8,496 bases of DNA from an uncultured Beijerinckiaceae bacterium (GCA_937873345.1 CALMRL010000690.1:1-8496); one strand, 5' to 3'; shown: positions 1 through 7,646, counted from the stretch's first letter. Notes: generated by a model from the letters alone, not told the origin. A program made the numbers and translations.

Positions 1-52
1 ATTGCGTCAATGCGTCTCCAACGCCTGCCCGCGGCAGCCGAGGCCTCCAACG

Positions 53-78
53 GGGCGGACGCTGCCGACGGTCCACCC
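53..78 (-). terminator. Hairpin just downstream of the DUF4214 gene, possible transcription end
   Basis: Read on the minus strand, GGGTGGAC and GTCCGCCC pair over eight positions (one G-U wobble) around a 10-nt loop. The hairpin begins 10 nt after the stop codon at 89-91. No run of T follows, so it is not a classical intrinsic terminator. It could be a Rho-assisted end or an mRNA-stabilising stem. The rest of positions 1-88 shows no gene I can support; two short minus-strand frames stay open to the window edge but are too short to judge. Confidence 0.3.
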
Positions 79-88
79 GGACGGCAGT

Positions 89-898
89 TCACGATGCTCG
101 GGGTTCCAACGCCAGCATCTCGATCACGTGGACGAGGCGCGTCAGCAGGCGCTCGGCTTTCGCGACCGGCATGTCCGATGCGGCGATCGGGCCATGGTCG
201 AAGGCCAGGCCGCGCTGTCGCAGCATCGCTTCGAGGAACATGGCGAGATTGGCGCAACCCGTGTTCAGCGTCTTGGAATGCTGCTGGCCGCGCAGAGCCC
301 TGCCTTCCGGCGAGCCGGCAAGGTTGCGGGTGAAGGCCGCGATGTCTGGCTTGTCGCGCAGCTCCTGGGCGAAGAACTCAACGGCGTTGGCTTCCGGAGG
401 ACGATGGAGCACGGCCTCGAAGATTGTCCGCACCAACTCCTCGATGTCTATAGGCAGGTTCGCTGAGGCGGCCGGCGAAGCGCGAAGCAGCATGGCTTCC
501 TCCGACACGGAGAGCTGGTGGAGCACATCCGCACGCGGCACGCCTTCGTCGAGGAGGGCTCGATGGGTTGCCAATCCGGCCGCATCGGCCTCGCGATTGA
601 AGAGGACGCGGTAGGACTCGGCAATGAAACGCTCGTTGTCGTCGCGCATCGCGGAGCCGCGCCTTTCCATGTCGAGCCGCCGCTGGTCGACGAGCCGACG
701 CTCCTCCGAGCGCATCAGAGAGGAAAGGAAGGCCGCAGGCGACTGCCCTGCCTCGATCCTCGCCGCGCAACCGGCGATCTCGTCCGCCGACGCCACGCGG
801 TCGAAGGCGGCGAGGTAGGCATCGAGGATGAAAGGGGCATGACGCTCGACGGCCGTCGCCGCCTCGTTGCCCTCGGCGGCATCGGGTTCATGGGTCAT
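89..898 (-). CDS. Protein of three DUF4214-like repeats, 269 residues
   Basis: I see no enzyme motif, signal peptide or membrane segment, so this looks like a soluble helical protein of unknown function. Three segments follow one plan: an aromatic-rich helix, an 'R.....A' turn, a second helix, and a closing SEE/SPE motif. They lie at about 23-69 (FILDAYLAAFDR to SEERRL), 91-138 (FIAESYRVLFNREADAAGL to SEEAML) and 155-202 (LVRTIFEAVLHR to SPEGRAL). The middle copy is the closest match to DUF4214 (pattern 'lYr.vLgReaDpaGl..w...L..G.sr..vl..f..SeE'); the outer two are divergent. DUF4214 usually occurs in surface or secreted alphaproteobacterial proteins and beside glycosyltransferases, with no settled function. 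The start chosen is the ATG at 898-896, which overlaps the stop of the upstream glycosyltransferase as ATGA and suggests translational coupling. An in-frame ATG four codons earlier (910-908) is possible. The open frame continues further upstream inside the neighbouring gene, but that part is R/P-rich and does not look coding. Confidence 0.85.
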   Translation of the reverse strand: MTHEPDAAEGNEAATAVERHAPFILDAYLAAFDRVASADEIAGCAARIEAGQSPAAFLSSLMRSEERRLVDQRRLDMERRGSAMRDDNERFIAESYRVLFNREADAAGLATHRALLDEGVPRADVLHQLSVSEEAMLLRASPAASANLPIDIEELVRTIFEAVLHRPPEANAVEFFAQELRDKPDIAAFTRNLAGSPEGRALRGQQHSKTLNTGCANLAMFLEAMLRQRGLAFDHGPIAASDMPVAKAERLLTRLVHVIEMLALEPRAS

Positions 899-2040
899 GC
901 AGCCATCCATTGCGCAATCGCACGGGCGTGGTCGGCCCAGCTCGGGAGGCTCAGCCCGGCGGCTTGCCGCCACAGCTCGGCGGCGGTCTCGTCGTCCATG
1001 AGGGTCTCCAATGCCTGGCGGATCGACGCCGCGTCCACCTCGTCGAGCCGCAGTTGCCCCGCGACCGGCAGGCCGTCGATCGCCGGCAGCCGCGCCGAAG
1101 CGACGAGCGGCACCCCCGCGGCGAGGCTTTCGACGGCCGGCAGGCCGAAGCCTTCGAAGGTGCCCAAGAAGGCACTCGCGCGCGCGGTCGCGAAGACGTC
1201 CCGGATCTGGCGGTCGGACGCGTTCTCCAAGACACGGACGCCGGGAAGCTCGCTCTCGAAGATCGGCGCGAAGACGGCGCCCTGCCAAGCCTCCGGCTTG
1301 CGGCCGATGAAAAGCAGATCGAAGGTCTGCTGCAGCCGCTCGCTCTGCAGGTAGGCCTCGAAGAGCAGGTTCTGGTTCTTCTTGCCGTCGAACGATCCGA
1401 GGGAGACGATCGTGCGGCGGTTCGCGCTCCAGTGCTGGCGCGGGATCTTCACGCCGTCGGCGCCGAGGCGCACGACGGTATCCGACGGGAGCGCGCGCCC
1501 AGAGCGGGTAATCCGCGACGCGAACTCGTCGGCCATTTGTTGGCTCGAGAAGGCGCGGGCGGCGGCATCGCGCACCAGGAGAAGATAGGGAAGGAAGAAG
1601 TTCGAGCCCGTCGCCGATATCTTGAAAGCGTCGGGATAGAAGTACGCGCTGAAATCGTGGACGAGGACTGCCGGGGCGATGCGCTCCGCTGCGGCGAGGC
1701 GACGATAGGCGTCGATCCGCGCGGGATCGTAGAACACCTCCGGGACGAGGATGCGCTGGCTCGCGCGGATCGGCAGGCGGCGGCGGCGTTCGGGCGGATC
1801 CGCTTCACCGATGCGCTTCTTCAACTCCGTTTCGTCGACGCCGCCATTCCCCGCGCCGTCGCATGCCATGCGTACGGCGCGGTCGGGCAGTTCGTAGAAG
1901 ATGTCGCCATCCGCCGCATAGGCGCAAAAGCGCACGTCGGCGCCGGCGGGCCAGTTGGCGATCAGTTCGCGGACGACGCGCTGAATGCCGGTCTGCACCG
2001 GATTGCTGATGAATTCCGAGATCTCGAGGTAGACGCTCAC
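895..2040 (-). CDS. GT4-family glycosyltransferase, 381 residues
   Basis: Predicted cytoplasmic retaining glycosyltransferase with a GT-B fold that moves a sugar from a nucleotide donor to a growing glycan. The N-terminal acceptor domain opens with a beta strand and the TGIQRVVREL motif (about 17-26), typical of a class of alphaproteobacterial polysaccharide transferases. A second strand ends in VLVHDFSAYFYPD (125-137). The C-terminal donor domain begins at TIVSLGSFDGKKNQN (210-224). It has the GT4 E-x7-E signature, EGFGLPAVESLAAGVP, with E296 and E304 in place. Length is normal for a single GT4 enzyme. The start is a GTG at 2040-2038, placing the first residues at SVYLEISEF. Codons upstream in the same frame give an implausible R/S-rich peptide that overlaps the preceding gene. 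No strong Shine-Dalgarno is visible, and the start lies 16 nt after the upstream stop, so reinitiation or coupling is likely. The exact sugar and linkage cannot be read from the sequence. Confidence 0.9.
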   Translation of the reverse strand: MSVYLEISEFISNPVQTGIQRVVRELIANWPAGADVRFCAYAADGDIFYELPDRAVRMACDGAGNGGVDETELKKRIGEADPPERRRRLPIRASQRILVPEVFYDPARIDAYRRLAAAERIAPAVLVHDFSAYFYPDAFKISATGSNFFLPYLLLVRDAAARAFSSQQMADEFASRITRSGRALPSDTVVRLGADGVKIPRQHWSANRRTIVSLGSFDGKKNQNLLFEAYLQSERLQQTFDLLFIGRKPEAWQGAVFAPIFESELPGVRVLENASDRQIRDVFATARASAFLGTFEGFGLPAVESLAAGVPLVASARLPAIDGLPVAGQLRLDEVDAASIRQALETLMDDETAAELWRQAAGLSLPSWADHARAIAQWMAA

Positions 2041-2056
2041 GCGATGTCGCCGGTGT

Positions 2057-4456
2057 CTAGCTGTCGAGGTGAGCGACGAGCTTCGTCGCGTACGCTTCGA
2101 AGGAGTGATCGAAGGCGAAGCTGCGGGCCGCTTCAACCGGCTTTCGGCGATCTTCACCGGTCGCGATGATGTCGAGCAGCGCCTCGGCGATGAGCAACGG
2201 GGAGAGGCTGTCGGGCACGCGGCGCACGTAGGATGGCGCATCCATGGCGGCCGCAAGGTGCGCGTTCGCCACGCAAGGCAGACCGGCCGCGATGCAATCG
2301 TTGAGCGCCCCGCTCAGGCCGCCCATGAAGTAGGTCCGCAGCTGTACGCCCGCTTCGGCGGCGAAGAGCAGCGCCTTGTATGTCGCGGGATCGACGACCT
2401 CGGCGGCAAAGCGGATGTGATCGCCCATGTCGAGATGGGCAACGTGCCAGCGGAGGCGTGCCTCTAGCTCAGCCGTGACGAAACCCCCGCAAAACACCGC
2501 CTTCGCCGGAATGCCCCAGTCCCGCAGCAGCTTGACCGCCCAGACTAGTTCGTCGGGCGCCTTGTCGGGTGAGACGAAGCCGAACGTCGCCACCAGAAAG
2601 TCCGCCTCCGCGATGTCGAACTTGGCGCGCACCGCGCGGCGGCTTTCCGGCGTCGAGAAGCGCGGGTGCAACTCGTTGTACTGCGCGAAAGGCAGGACGA
2701 CAGGCGTCTTGCCGTATTGCGCCGTGATCAGCTCCGCGGTGATCGGTGAATGCACGAATGGCGGATTGGACGCGGCGACGATCTCGGACAGGAAGAGGAT
2801 CGGCAGCCGCTGCTGATGCAACAGCCAGTCCGATACGATCTCCGGGCGCACCTCGCCGGCATACTCGCCGCGGGCAACGGACACGGTTCGATCCATGCCG
2901 AGAAGCAGGACGTAGAAGTTGATCATCCTCGCATCGTGAATGATCGCGGCACCGCCGTTGCGCAGCAGGAAGTCGAACTCCCGACGGTGGTAGTGCGAAT
3001 TCCCGATGACGCTGCAAACCCGGTCGAGACGCGCGAGGTCTGCTTCCGCATCGTCCATCGGCAGCAGCGCAGCGATGCCAGCCGGGCGCTTCGCGTGCTG
3101 CGCGTCCGTGTACACGCGGACATCCGCCAGCTTGGACAGGGCCTCGACCATTCCAAAGGAGAAGTCTGCCACTCCCGATTCCGCCGGCGGCAGCGGCGTG
3201 AGGATGCCTATGGCAAGACGCGCGCCGCGTCGAACGGCGGGAGCCGCCAGGCGCTGAGCAACGCCGTCGAGAAGGGTGGCAGCGACTCGCTCGCCGACCT
3301 CTTCCGCGCGAAATCGCACCCAAGTCGCGCCCTGCTCGCGCAGAAGATGATCCCAAAGATCATCGCTCGGCGCTTCCAGCCTCGCTAGGATGCCGCTGAG
3401 GCGCTCAGGATCATCGGATGCGAACCGCGCCTCGGCTTGGTCGACGAGCTCGCGGTGCGCGGCGATGTCGGAGGCGAGAGCAGGCGTGCCCGCAGCACTG
3501 GCCTCTATCAGCGGGACGGAAAACCCCTCCGCGTGCGAAGGCACGATCGCGGCAATCGCATGGCGATACTCCTGCCGTAGTTCCTCGTCGCTCAAATGAT
3601 CGAAGAAGATCAACCTCGTCGCATCGCCCCCCTCGCGATGGTAGGCGACGCGCAGCTCTTGTCTCATCGATTCCGGGCACGAGCCGAGGATCTTTATCGA
3701 CGTTTTCGACCGACCGCGCGCCGCGAGCCGCGCATGCGCGGCGACCGCGCAAATTGGATTTTTGCGCGGATCCCCTCCGGCGGCGACGAGGTAGTAGGTA
3801 CGGTGCGATCGCTCAACGGGAGCCTCGCCCTTTATCGGCTCCAAGCCTTGCCGCACAGCGACGCCGCTGACCGATATCGCATTGCGCCGCACACCGGCTT
3901 TCGCGGCGGCCTCGTCGCCGGAAGCGGCCGAGATGGAAATCAGCCTGTCGAAGCGCGAGAGAAAGGCGAGTGCGATCGCGAAATCGGCACGGGCTTCCAG
4001 GGACTCAAGATAACGATTTGGCTCGAGCAACTGGATGAGGTCGTAAAAAAGGCATGTTTTCAGAACCGATGCGTTGTCGAACAATCTCGACAGCCATAGT
4101 AAATCGTGAGTCATCGGTGACAGCACGAGAAGAACCGAACCACTTTTCGGCTCTATGTAGGAGTTCGTACGGATTTCGTCGAAGAGAGTTTGATGCTCGG
4201 CAAACAGCTTCGGCATTTCTGCGGTCGTCAAAGCGACAAAGCGCGGCCGTGCGCCGTCCCATCGCCGAAGCCGCAAGGCCGTAAGAAGAGAGACCGCGTG
4301 TTGGCCGACCCCGCGGAAGCGATAGTTCGCATCCTGCAGCGCGCGGGCATCCACTATAACGTCTGAGATCGATGTCGACGTACGCTGATTATTGTCGGAT
4401 CGTGAGGGACTTAGCAGAACCTGACGCCTTTTCTTAATGCCGATACGACCGATCAT
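2057..4456 (-). CDS. Two-domain (tandem) glycosyltransferase fusion, 799 residues
   Basis: Two GT-B glycosyltransferase modules are fused in one protein. The first (about 32-395) has the opening DARALQ....RFRGVGQH (36-53), a donor-domain start GGDPRKNP (227-234), and an intact E-x7-E motif, EGFSVPLIEAS, with E310 and E318. The second (about 413-799) opens with TPLPPAESGVADFS (420-433), a typical start for the second half of such fusions. It continues with GNSHYHRREF (485-494), HDAR (507-510) and FGFVSPDKAPD (625-635). Where a GT4 acid motif should be, it reads RTYFMGGLSGALND (707-720), with glycine where related fusions often have glutamate. Its activity is therefore less certain. Such fusions probably add two sugars in succession; this is family-based inference. 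The ATG at 4456-4454 is the first ATG of the frame; a TTG ten codons upstream is possible. The first 150 or so codons are clearly poorer in G+C than neighbouring genes. A 16-bp gap leads to the next glycosyltransferase. Confidence 0.9.
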   Translation of the reverse strand: MIGRIGIKKRRQVLLSPSRSDNNQRTSTSISDVIVDARALQDANYRFRGVGQHAVSLLTALRLRRWDGARPRFVALTTAEMPKLFAEHQTLFDEIRTNSYIEPKSGSVLLVLSPMTHDLLWLSRLFDNASVLKTCLFYDLIQLLEPNRYLESLEARADFAIALAFLSRFDRLISISAASGDEAAAKAGVRRNAISVSGVAVRQGLEPIKGEAPVERSHRTYYLVAAGGDPRKNPICAVAAHARLAARGRSKTSIKILGSCPESMRQELRVAYHREGGDATRLIFFDHLSDEELRQEYRHAIAAIVPSHAEGFSVPLIEASAAGTPALASDIAAHRELVDQAEARFASDDPERLSGILARLEAPSDDLWDHLLREQGATWVRFRAEEVGERVAATLLDGVAQRLAAPAVRRGARLAIGILTPLPPAESGVADFSFGMVEALSKLADVRVYTDAQHAKRPAGIAALLPMDDAEADLARLDRVCSVIGNSHYHRREFDFLLRNGGAAIIHDARMINFYVLLLGMDRTVSVARGEYAGEVRPEIVSDWLLHQQRLPILFLSEIVAASNPPFVHSPITAELITAQYGKTPVVLPFAQYNELHPRFSTPESRRAVRAKFDIAEADFLVATFGFVSPDKAPDELVWAVKLLRDWGIPAKAVFCGGFVTAELEARLRWHVAHLDMGDHIRFAAEVVDPATYKALLFAAEAGVQLRTYFMGGLSGALNDCIAAGLPCVANAHLAAAMDAPSYVRRVPDSLSPLLIAEALLDIIATGEDRRKPVEAARSFAFDHSFEAYATKLVAHLDS

Positions 4457-4492
4457 CGCTTTAGCGCGGGCGTTGAGGGGAGGCAAGCGCCT

Positions 4493-4528
4493 GGCCGTAG
4501 GGTAGGCACGGCGTCAGGGCTACGGGCC
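4493..4528. repeat. Imperfect inverted repeat near the double-glycosyltransferase start
   Basis: GGCCGTAG at 4493-4500 faces CTACGGGCC at 4520-4528, giving an eight-pair stem with one bulged G and a 19-nt loop. It sits about 40-70 bp upstream of the ATG at 4456, in the transcribed leader if the operon is continuous. It could be an RNA structure or a remnant of a mobile repeat. No T run marks it as a terminator. Confidence 0.3.
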
Positions 4529-4622
4529 TGGCAACAGCGCCGACCGTCCTTTCTGGTCCCCGGGAAGGATGGCTCGTGTCGGGCAGCGCTGAGGCGATCG
4601 AGCGGAATCGGCCGGGTGACGG

Positions 4623-4656
4623 CACGAGCCCCGCCTGTCGGCTGGCGGGGCACGAG
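4623..4656. repeat. Strong GC hairpin flanked by CACGAG direct repeats
   Basis: GCCCCGCC (4628-4635) and GGCGGGGC (4644-4651) form a perfect eight-pair GC stem around an 8-nt loop. The hexamer CACGAG occurs at 4623-4628 and 4651-4656, so each copy touches a base of the stem. There is no T tract on either strand, which argues against a simple intrinsic terminator. A processing or stabilising stem between two operon genes, or a REP-like palindrome, would fit equally well. Confidence 0.4.
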
Positions 4657-4829
4657 GGGCATAGCGCAGGCCATGCGCCCACGTCGTCCAAAGATACTCC
4701 CGATGACGAAGCTATCGAAGCCGATCTGCGAGAGGGCGCCCATCGACCCGCCGATGAACTCGGCTTCATCGAAGACGATCATCGTCCCGTCGATCTTGCG
4801 GCACCCTCATCCGTATCGCGTTGGGACGG

Positions 4830-7646
4830 TCATGCCGCGCCTCGCGTCGCGCGAATCTCCCCCAACCTTGCCCCATATCGCCGTGCGATCGCCTCGATCG
4901 AGAAGTTCGCCCTGATATGCTCCGCGCCAGCCTTGCCCCTGGCCCGCGCCGCGTCCGGATCGGCCATCACCTGGCGCATCCGCTCCGCGGCCTGCGCGAG
5001 GCGAGGTTGCGCCCAGACGCTGCCGCGCTCGACCAAGATGTACTCCGCCTCGCGCACGCCGATCAGGTCGTAGTCGACGAGGTAGGTCGTCTCGGGCGTG
5101 CAGAAGTCCATGTTGCCGGAGTAGGCGGTCGCGATCACCGGGCGGCCGAGGTTCATCGCCTCCAGCATGCCGAAGCCCCAGCCTTCCGAGCGGTGCAGCG
5201 AGACGTAGCAGTCGCAAGCGAGCTTCAGGGCGAGCACGTCGCGGTAGGAGAACGTCTCGTTGATGACGATGATGCGGGGATCCGCATCGGCGACCTGATC
5301 GATGCGACGCCACAGGTCCACCTGATAGGGATCGGAGACGCGGCCGCGGTTTTGCGTCTTCAGCACCAGCTGCACCGGTTCGTCGCCGCGCGGGAAGGCG
5401 AGCCGGAAGGCGTCGAGCGCGCCCATCGGGTTCTTGCGCTCGATGAAGGAGAAGGAATCGAAGGTCGACAGGAACACGGTGGCGTCGCGGGCCAGCCCGA
5501 AGGTCGCGCGCTCCATCGGCTCGACGTTCGGCATCGGCTCCACCGCCATGCCGACGTTGGTCACCGGCTTGTCGGTGTAGCGACTATAGATTTCGCGGTT
5601 GTACTCGGACGACACCCACACCTCGTCGAGCAGTTCGAGCGCGAGAAGGTGGCACTTCGGGATCATGTTCAGTTCCCAGAAGACGTAGCCGATATTATAG
5701 CTGCGCGCGAAGATTTCCTGCTGCTCATAGGAGAAGGCGAGCGGGATCGCCTCGGCATTGAGATGGATGAGGTTGATCTCACGCGGCTTCTCGAAGGGAT
5801 CCGAGGCGAGTGCGGAGGCGACGCTGACGGGAGCGGGATTGCCGAGGTCGAACACCAGAGTCGTCGGCGCCTTCGCCTCGCAGAGCTTCACCGCGTCGAC
5901 GGAAAGGCGCATCGCCTGGCCTAGACCGGACATCTTGTGCAGAGGTCCGATCATCGCGACGCCCGCCTCCAGCGGGCCGGACAAGTCGCGCCGTGCGATC
6001 AAGCCGTGGCCGTGGTCCCCTGGCTCGAAGCTCGGTGGATGGCGCAGGCTGAGGCCGACGACCGCCAGGAGAGCTTCGCCCTTTCGGCGCACGGTCTCTC
6101 CATCGATGCCGGCAAACCCCGCGAGGTGGGTGACGGCATCGTCAAGTCGGACGCTGCCGTCCTTTTTCAGGAGGACGAGGCGCAGCATCTCGCGCGGCAG
6201 GAAGCGGGCGATATAAGGCTCGGTGAAGCTCTTCACGATGAGGAAGATCACGAAGACGGCGCGATCCAGCGTCTTTCTCACGTTGAGCGCGTGCAGCTCG
6301 GGATGAGCGTTGAAATACTCCGTCATGAAGACGTTGAGAGAGAAGGCCTCGTCGCTCCATGACTCTTCGCGCGAGAGCAGCGCCGCCATCGCCCTGGTGG
6401 TCAGGCTGTCGTCGAGCCGCGCCTGGGTTGTCCATTCACAGCACCACCAATACAGCGCCTTGTGCACCGCCCGCGGGTCCTCGAATGATGTGAATTCTGG
6501 ACGCTCCCGGCGCGCGATGTTGAAAAGCGCCACGGTGATCTCCGAGGGATAGCCGGCGATCGGTAGCGAAGCGTTCAGCATCTCCCGCTGCCGGCGCGAG
6601 ATCGGACGGCTGCGCTTGTCCTGGATTCCCGCGCCCTGGTCGTGGGAGATGTACCATATCAGGGTTTCGAGCCGCTCCTGCAGCGAGCCTCGCATCTGCA
6701 ACTCTCGGCGCTCCTGCTCGATGCGGAAGCACTCGAATTGCACGAAGCGGCTGATCAATCCCTCCGGATCCGCGGCCGGCTGCGCCGCCTCGAAAAGCTT
6801 GCGGCTGGGTCCGCTCGCGGCGCGCGGTCCCAGGGGGAGCGCGCCATCGCCGCCTTCCACCGCCTCGAGGTCGGATCGCAGGCTGCGGTCGCTCAGGACC
6901 GCCTGCGCCGCAGCCAGCAGGAGCGCGCGGATGCTCGCGGGCGGCTCGAAGCTGCCGAGCATCGTCATCACGTCGAAATCGAGCGGTTGCTGGTTGATGC
7001 GAGCCTTGCCGTGGTTCACGACGACCTCGATCGGGCAGTCGCCCCGCCCGAAACCGCGGATGTCGAGTTCGAACGCGTGGCAGCCGTCTCCGTGGCCGTT
7101 CGCCTTCAGGTCCTCTCTGTAGCCGTCGGCGAAGCCGGCGACCCTGCCGCCGGTGCTCGAGACGGCCTCGACCTCGATGCGGTGATGGGGGTTTTCAAGG
7201 TCGATCGCCCAGCCCCTGATGAAGTTGCGATCGAACAAATCGACGTAGCCCCGCCAGCGCGCCGTATCGTCACCGCTCCCGCCGCTGCCTGGCCGGCCGA
7301 CGACGGTGATTGGCTGTGCATTGAGGCTTTGTTCCGAGCCGACGATGGCGATGTCGATTTCGCCGTCTTCCGACGACCAGGAGGACAGATCGAGCGTGAA
7401 GCCGTGGCGCCCGTCGCCGAACCCCGATCGTTCGAGATCGTCGCGATAGGCGTTGGCGAGCGTCACGATCCGCTTGCCGCTGCTCGCGACCGCCGAGACC
7501 TCGACGGGGGACATCGGTGCGGCCTTGTCCATCGCCCAGCCGGAGATGCAATCGTCGAGGACGCTGTCGATGTGCCCCTGCCAGCGCCTCCGGACGGCGG
7601 GCAGGGACAGATTGACGTTTCGCATGATCCGCATGGCCGGTCTCAT
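4830..7646 (-). CDS. Large GT4 glycosyltransferase with two N-terminal GWA repeats, 938 residues
   Basis: Predicted glycosyltransferase in three parts. (1) Two tandem repeats at about 21-90 and 130-199 share 30 of 70 aligned residues. They have the pattern RW.G..D......GWA.D at the front (GWAMD 36-40, GWAID 145-149) and YR.DL...G.GDG.H.F at the end. Such repeats are common at the front of alphaproteobacterial glycan proteins and may bind carbohydrate or partners; this is not established. (2) A mostly helical region at about 297-537, rich in W, R and E, has no family I can name. (3) A C-terminal GT4 domain at about 557-932 has DEVWVSSEYNREIY (674-687), FDSFSFIERKNP (729-740), and an intact E-x7-E motif in EGWGFGMLEAMNLGRP, with E821 and E829. 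There is no signal peptide or clear membrane helix, so it is probably cytoplasmic. The start is uncertain: in-frame ATGs at 7646, 7634 and 7625 all lack a good ribosome site. The frame remains open to 7775, but that stretch does not look coding. Confidence 0.88.
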   Translation of the reverse strand: MRPAMRIMRNVNLSLPAVRRRWQGHIDSVLDDCISGWAMDKAAPMSPVEVSAVASSGKRIVTLANAYRDDLERSGFGDGRHGFTLDLSSWSSEDGEIDIAIVGSEQSLNAQPITVVGRPGSGGSGDDTARWRGYVDLFDRNFIRGWAIDLENPHHRIEVEAVSSTGGRVAGFADGYREDLKANGHGDGCHAFELDIRGFGRGDCPIEVVVNHGKARINQQPLDFDVMTMLGSFEPPASIRALLLAAAQAVLSDRSLRSDLEAVEGGDGALPLGPRAASGPSRKLFEAAQPAADPEGLISRFVQFECFRIEQERRELQMRGSLQERLETLIWYISHDQGAGIQDKRSRPISRRQREMLNASLPIAGYPSEITVALFNIARRERPEFTSFEDPRAVHKALYWWCCEWTTQARLDDSLTTRAMAALLSREESWSDEAFSLNVFMTEYFNAHPELHALNVRKTLDRAVFVIFLIVKSFTEPYIARFLPREMLRLVLLKKDGSVRLDDAVTHLAGFAGIDGETVRRKGEALLAVVGLSLRHPPSFEPGDHGHGLIARRDLSGPLEAGVAMIGPLHKMSGLGQAMRLSVDAVKLCEAKAPTTLVFDLGNPAPVSVASALASDPFEKPREINLIHLNAEAIPLAFSYEQQEIFARSYNIGYVFWELNMIPKCHLLALELLDEVWVSSEYNREIYSRYTDKPVTNVGMAVEPMPNVEPMERATFGLARDATVFLSTFDSFSFIERKNPMGALDAFRLAFPRGDEPVQLVLKTQNRGRVSDPYQVDLWRRIDQVADADPRIIVINETFSYRDVLALKLACDCYVSLHRSEGWGFGMLEAMNLGRPVIATAYSGNMDFCTPETTYLVDYDLIGVREAEYILVERGSVWAQPRLAQAAERMRQVMADPDAARARGKAGAEHIRANFSIEAIARRYGARLGEIRATRGAA

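Larger units (their letters stand above)
4453..4833 (-). pseudogene. Possible relic of a small gene with an in-frame TGA (127 codons)
   Basis: A single reading frame runs from an ATG at 4833-4831, which overlaps the stop of the large glycosyltransferase as ATGA. It ends at a TGA at 4455-4453, which overlaps the ATG of the double glycosyltransferase, again as ATGA. It is interrupted once, by TGA at codon 9 (4809-4807), after MTVPTRYG. From the next ATG (4782-4780) about 35 codons look coding: 25 of the first 30 end in G or C, and the peptide MIVFDEAEFIGGSMG has ordinary composition. After that the translation becomes R/P-rich, contains hairpins, and no longer looks like protein. I recognise no family. 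It may be a small coupled gene lost by nonsense mutation and rearrangement, a genuine short protein from 4782, or chance. Confidence is low. Confidence 0.3.

Noticed and set aside
899..1288. N-terminal extension of the DUF4214 protein by up to 130 residues
   Set aside because: The added sequence is R/P-rich and overlaps conserved codons of the upstream glycosyltransferase; the ATGA start explains the gene better.
518..1354. Plus-strand open frame (278 codons) spanning the DUF4214 gene and the end of the glycosyltransferase
   Set aside because: It crosses two well-supported minus-strand genes and has biased, unrecognisable translation.
910..2169. Long plus-strand open frame (419 codons) opposite the single-domain glycosyltransferase
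   Set aside because: Its translation is R/G/E-rich with no family resemblance, while the minus strand carries clear GT4 motifs. It is a typical antisense shadow in GC-rich DNA.
2041..2256. N-terminal extension of the GT4 enzyme by 72 residues into the preceding gene
   Set aside because: The extension is S/R-rich shadow sequence; the GTG at 2040 puts the start right at the first strand of the GT fold.
4807..4809. TGA as a selenocysteine codon in the small interrupted frame
   Set aside because: No selenoprotein family resemblance and no evident SECIS-type structure right after it; a nonsense mutation or chance is simpler.
4821..5924. Plus-strand open frame (367 codons) opposite the GT4 domain of the large transferase
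   Set aside because: Compositionally abnormal (H/R/E/V-rich); the opposite strand encodes the conserved EGWGFGMLE motif.
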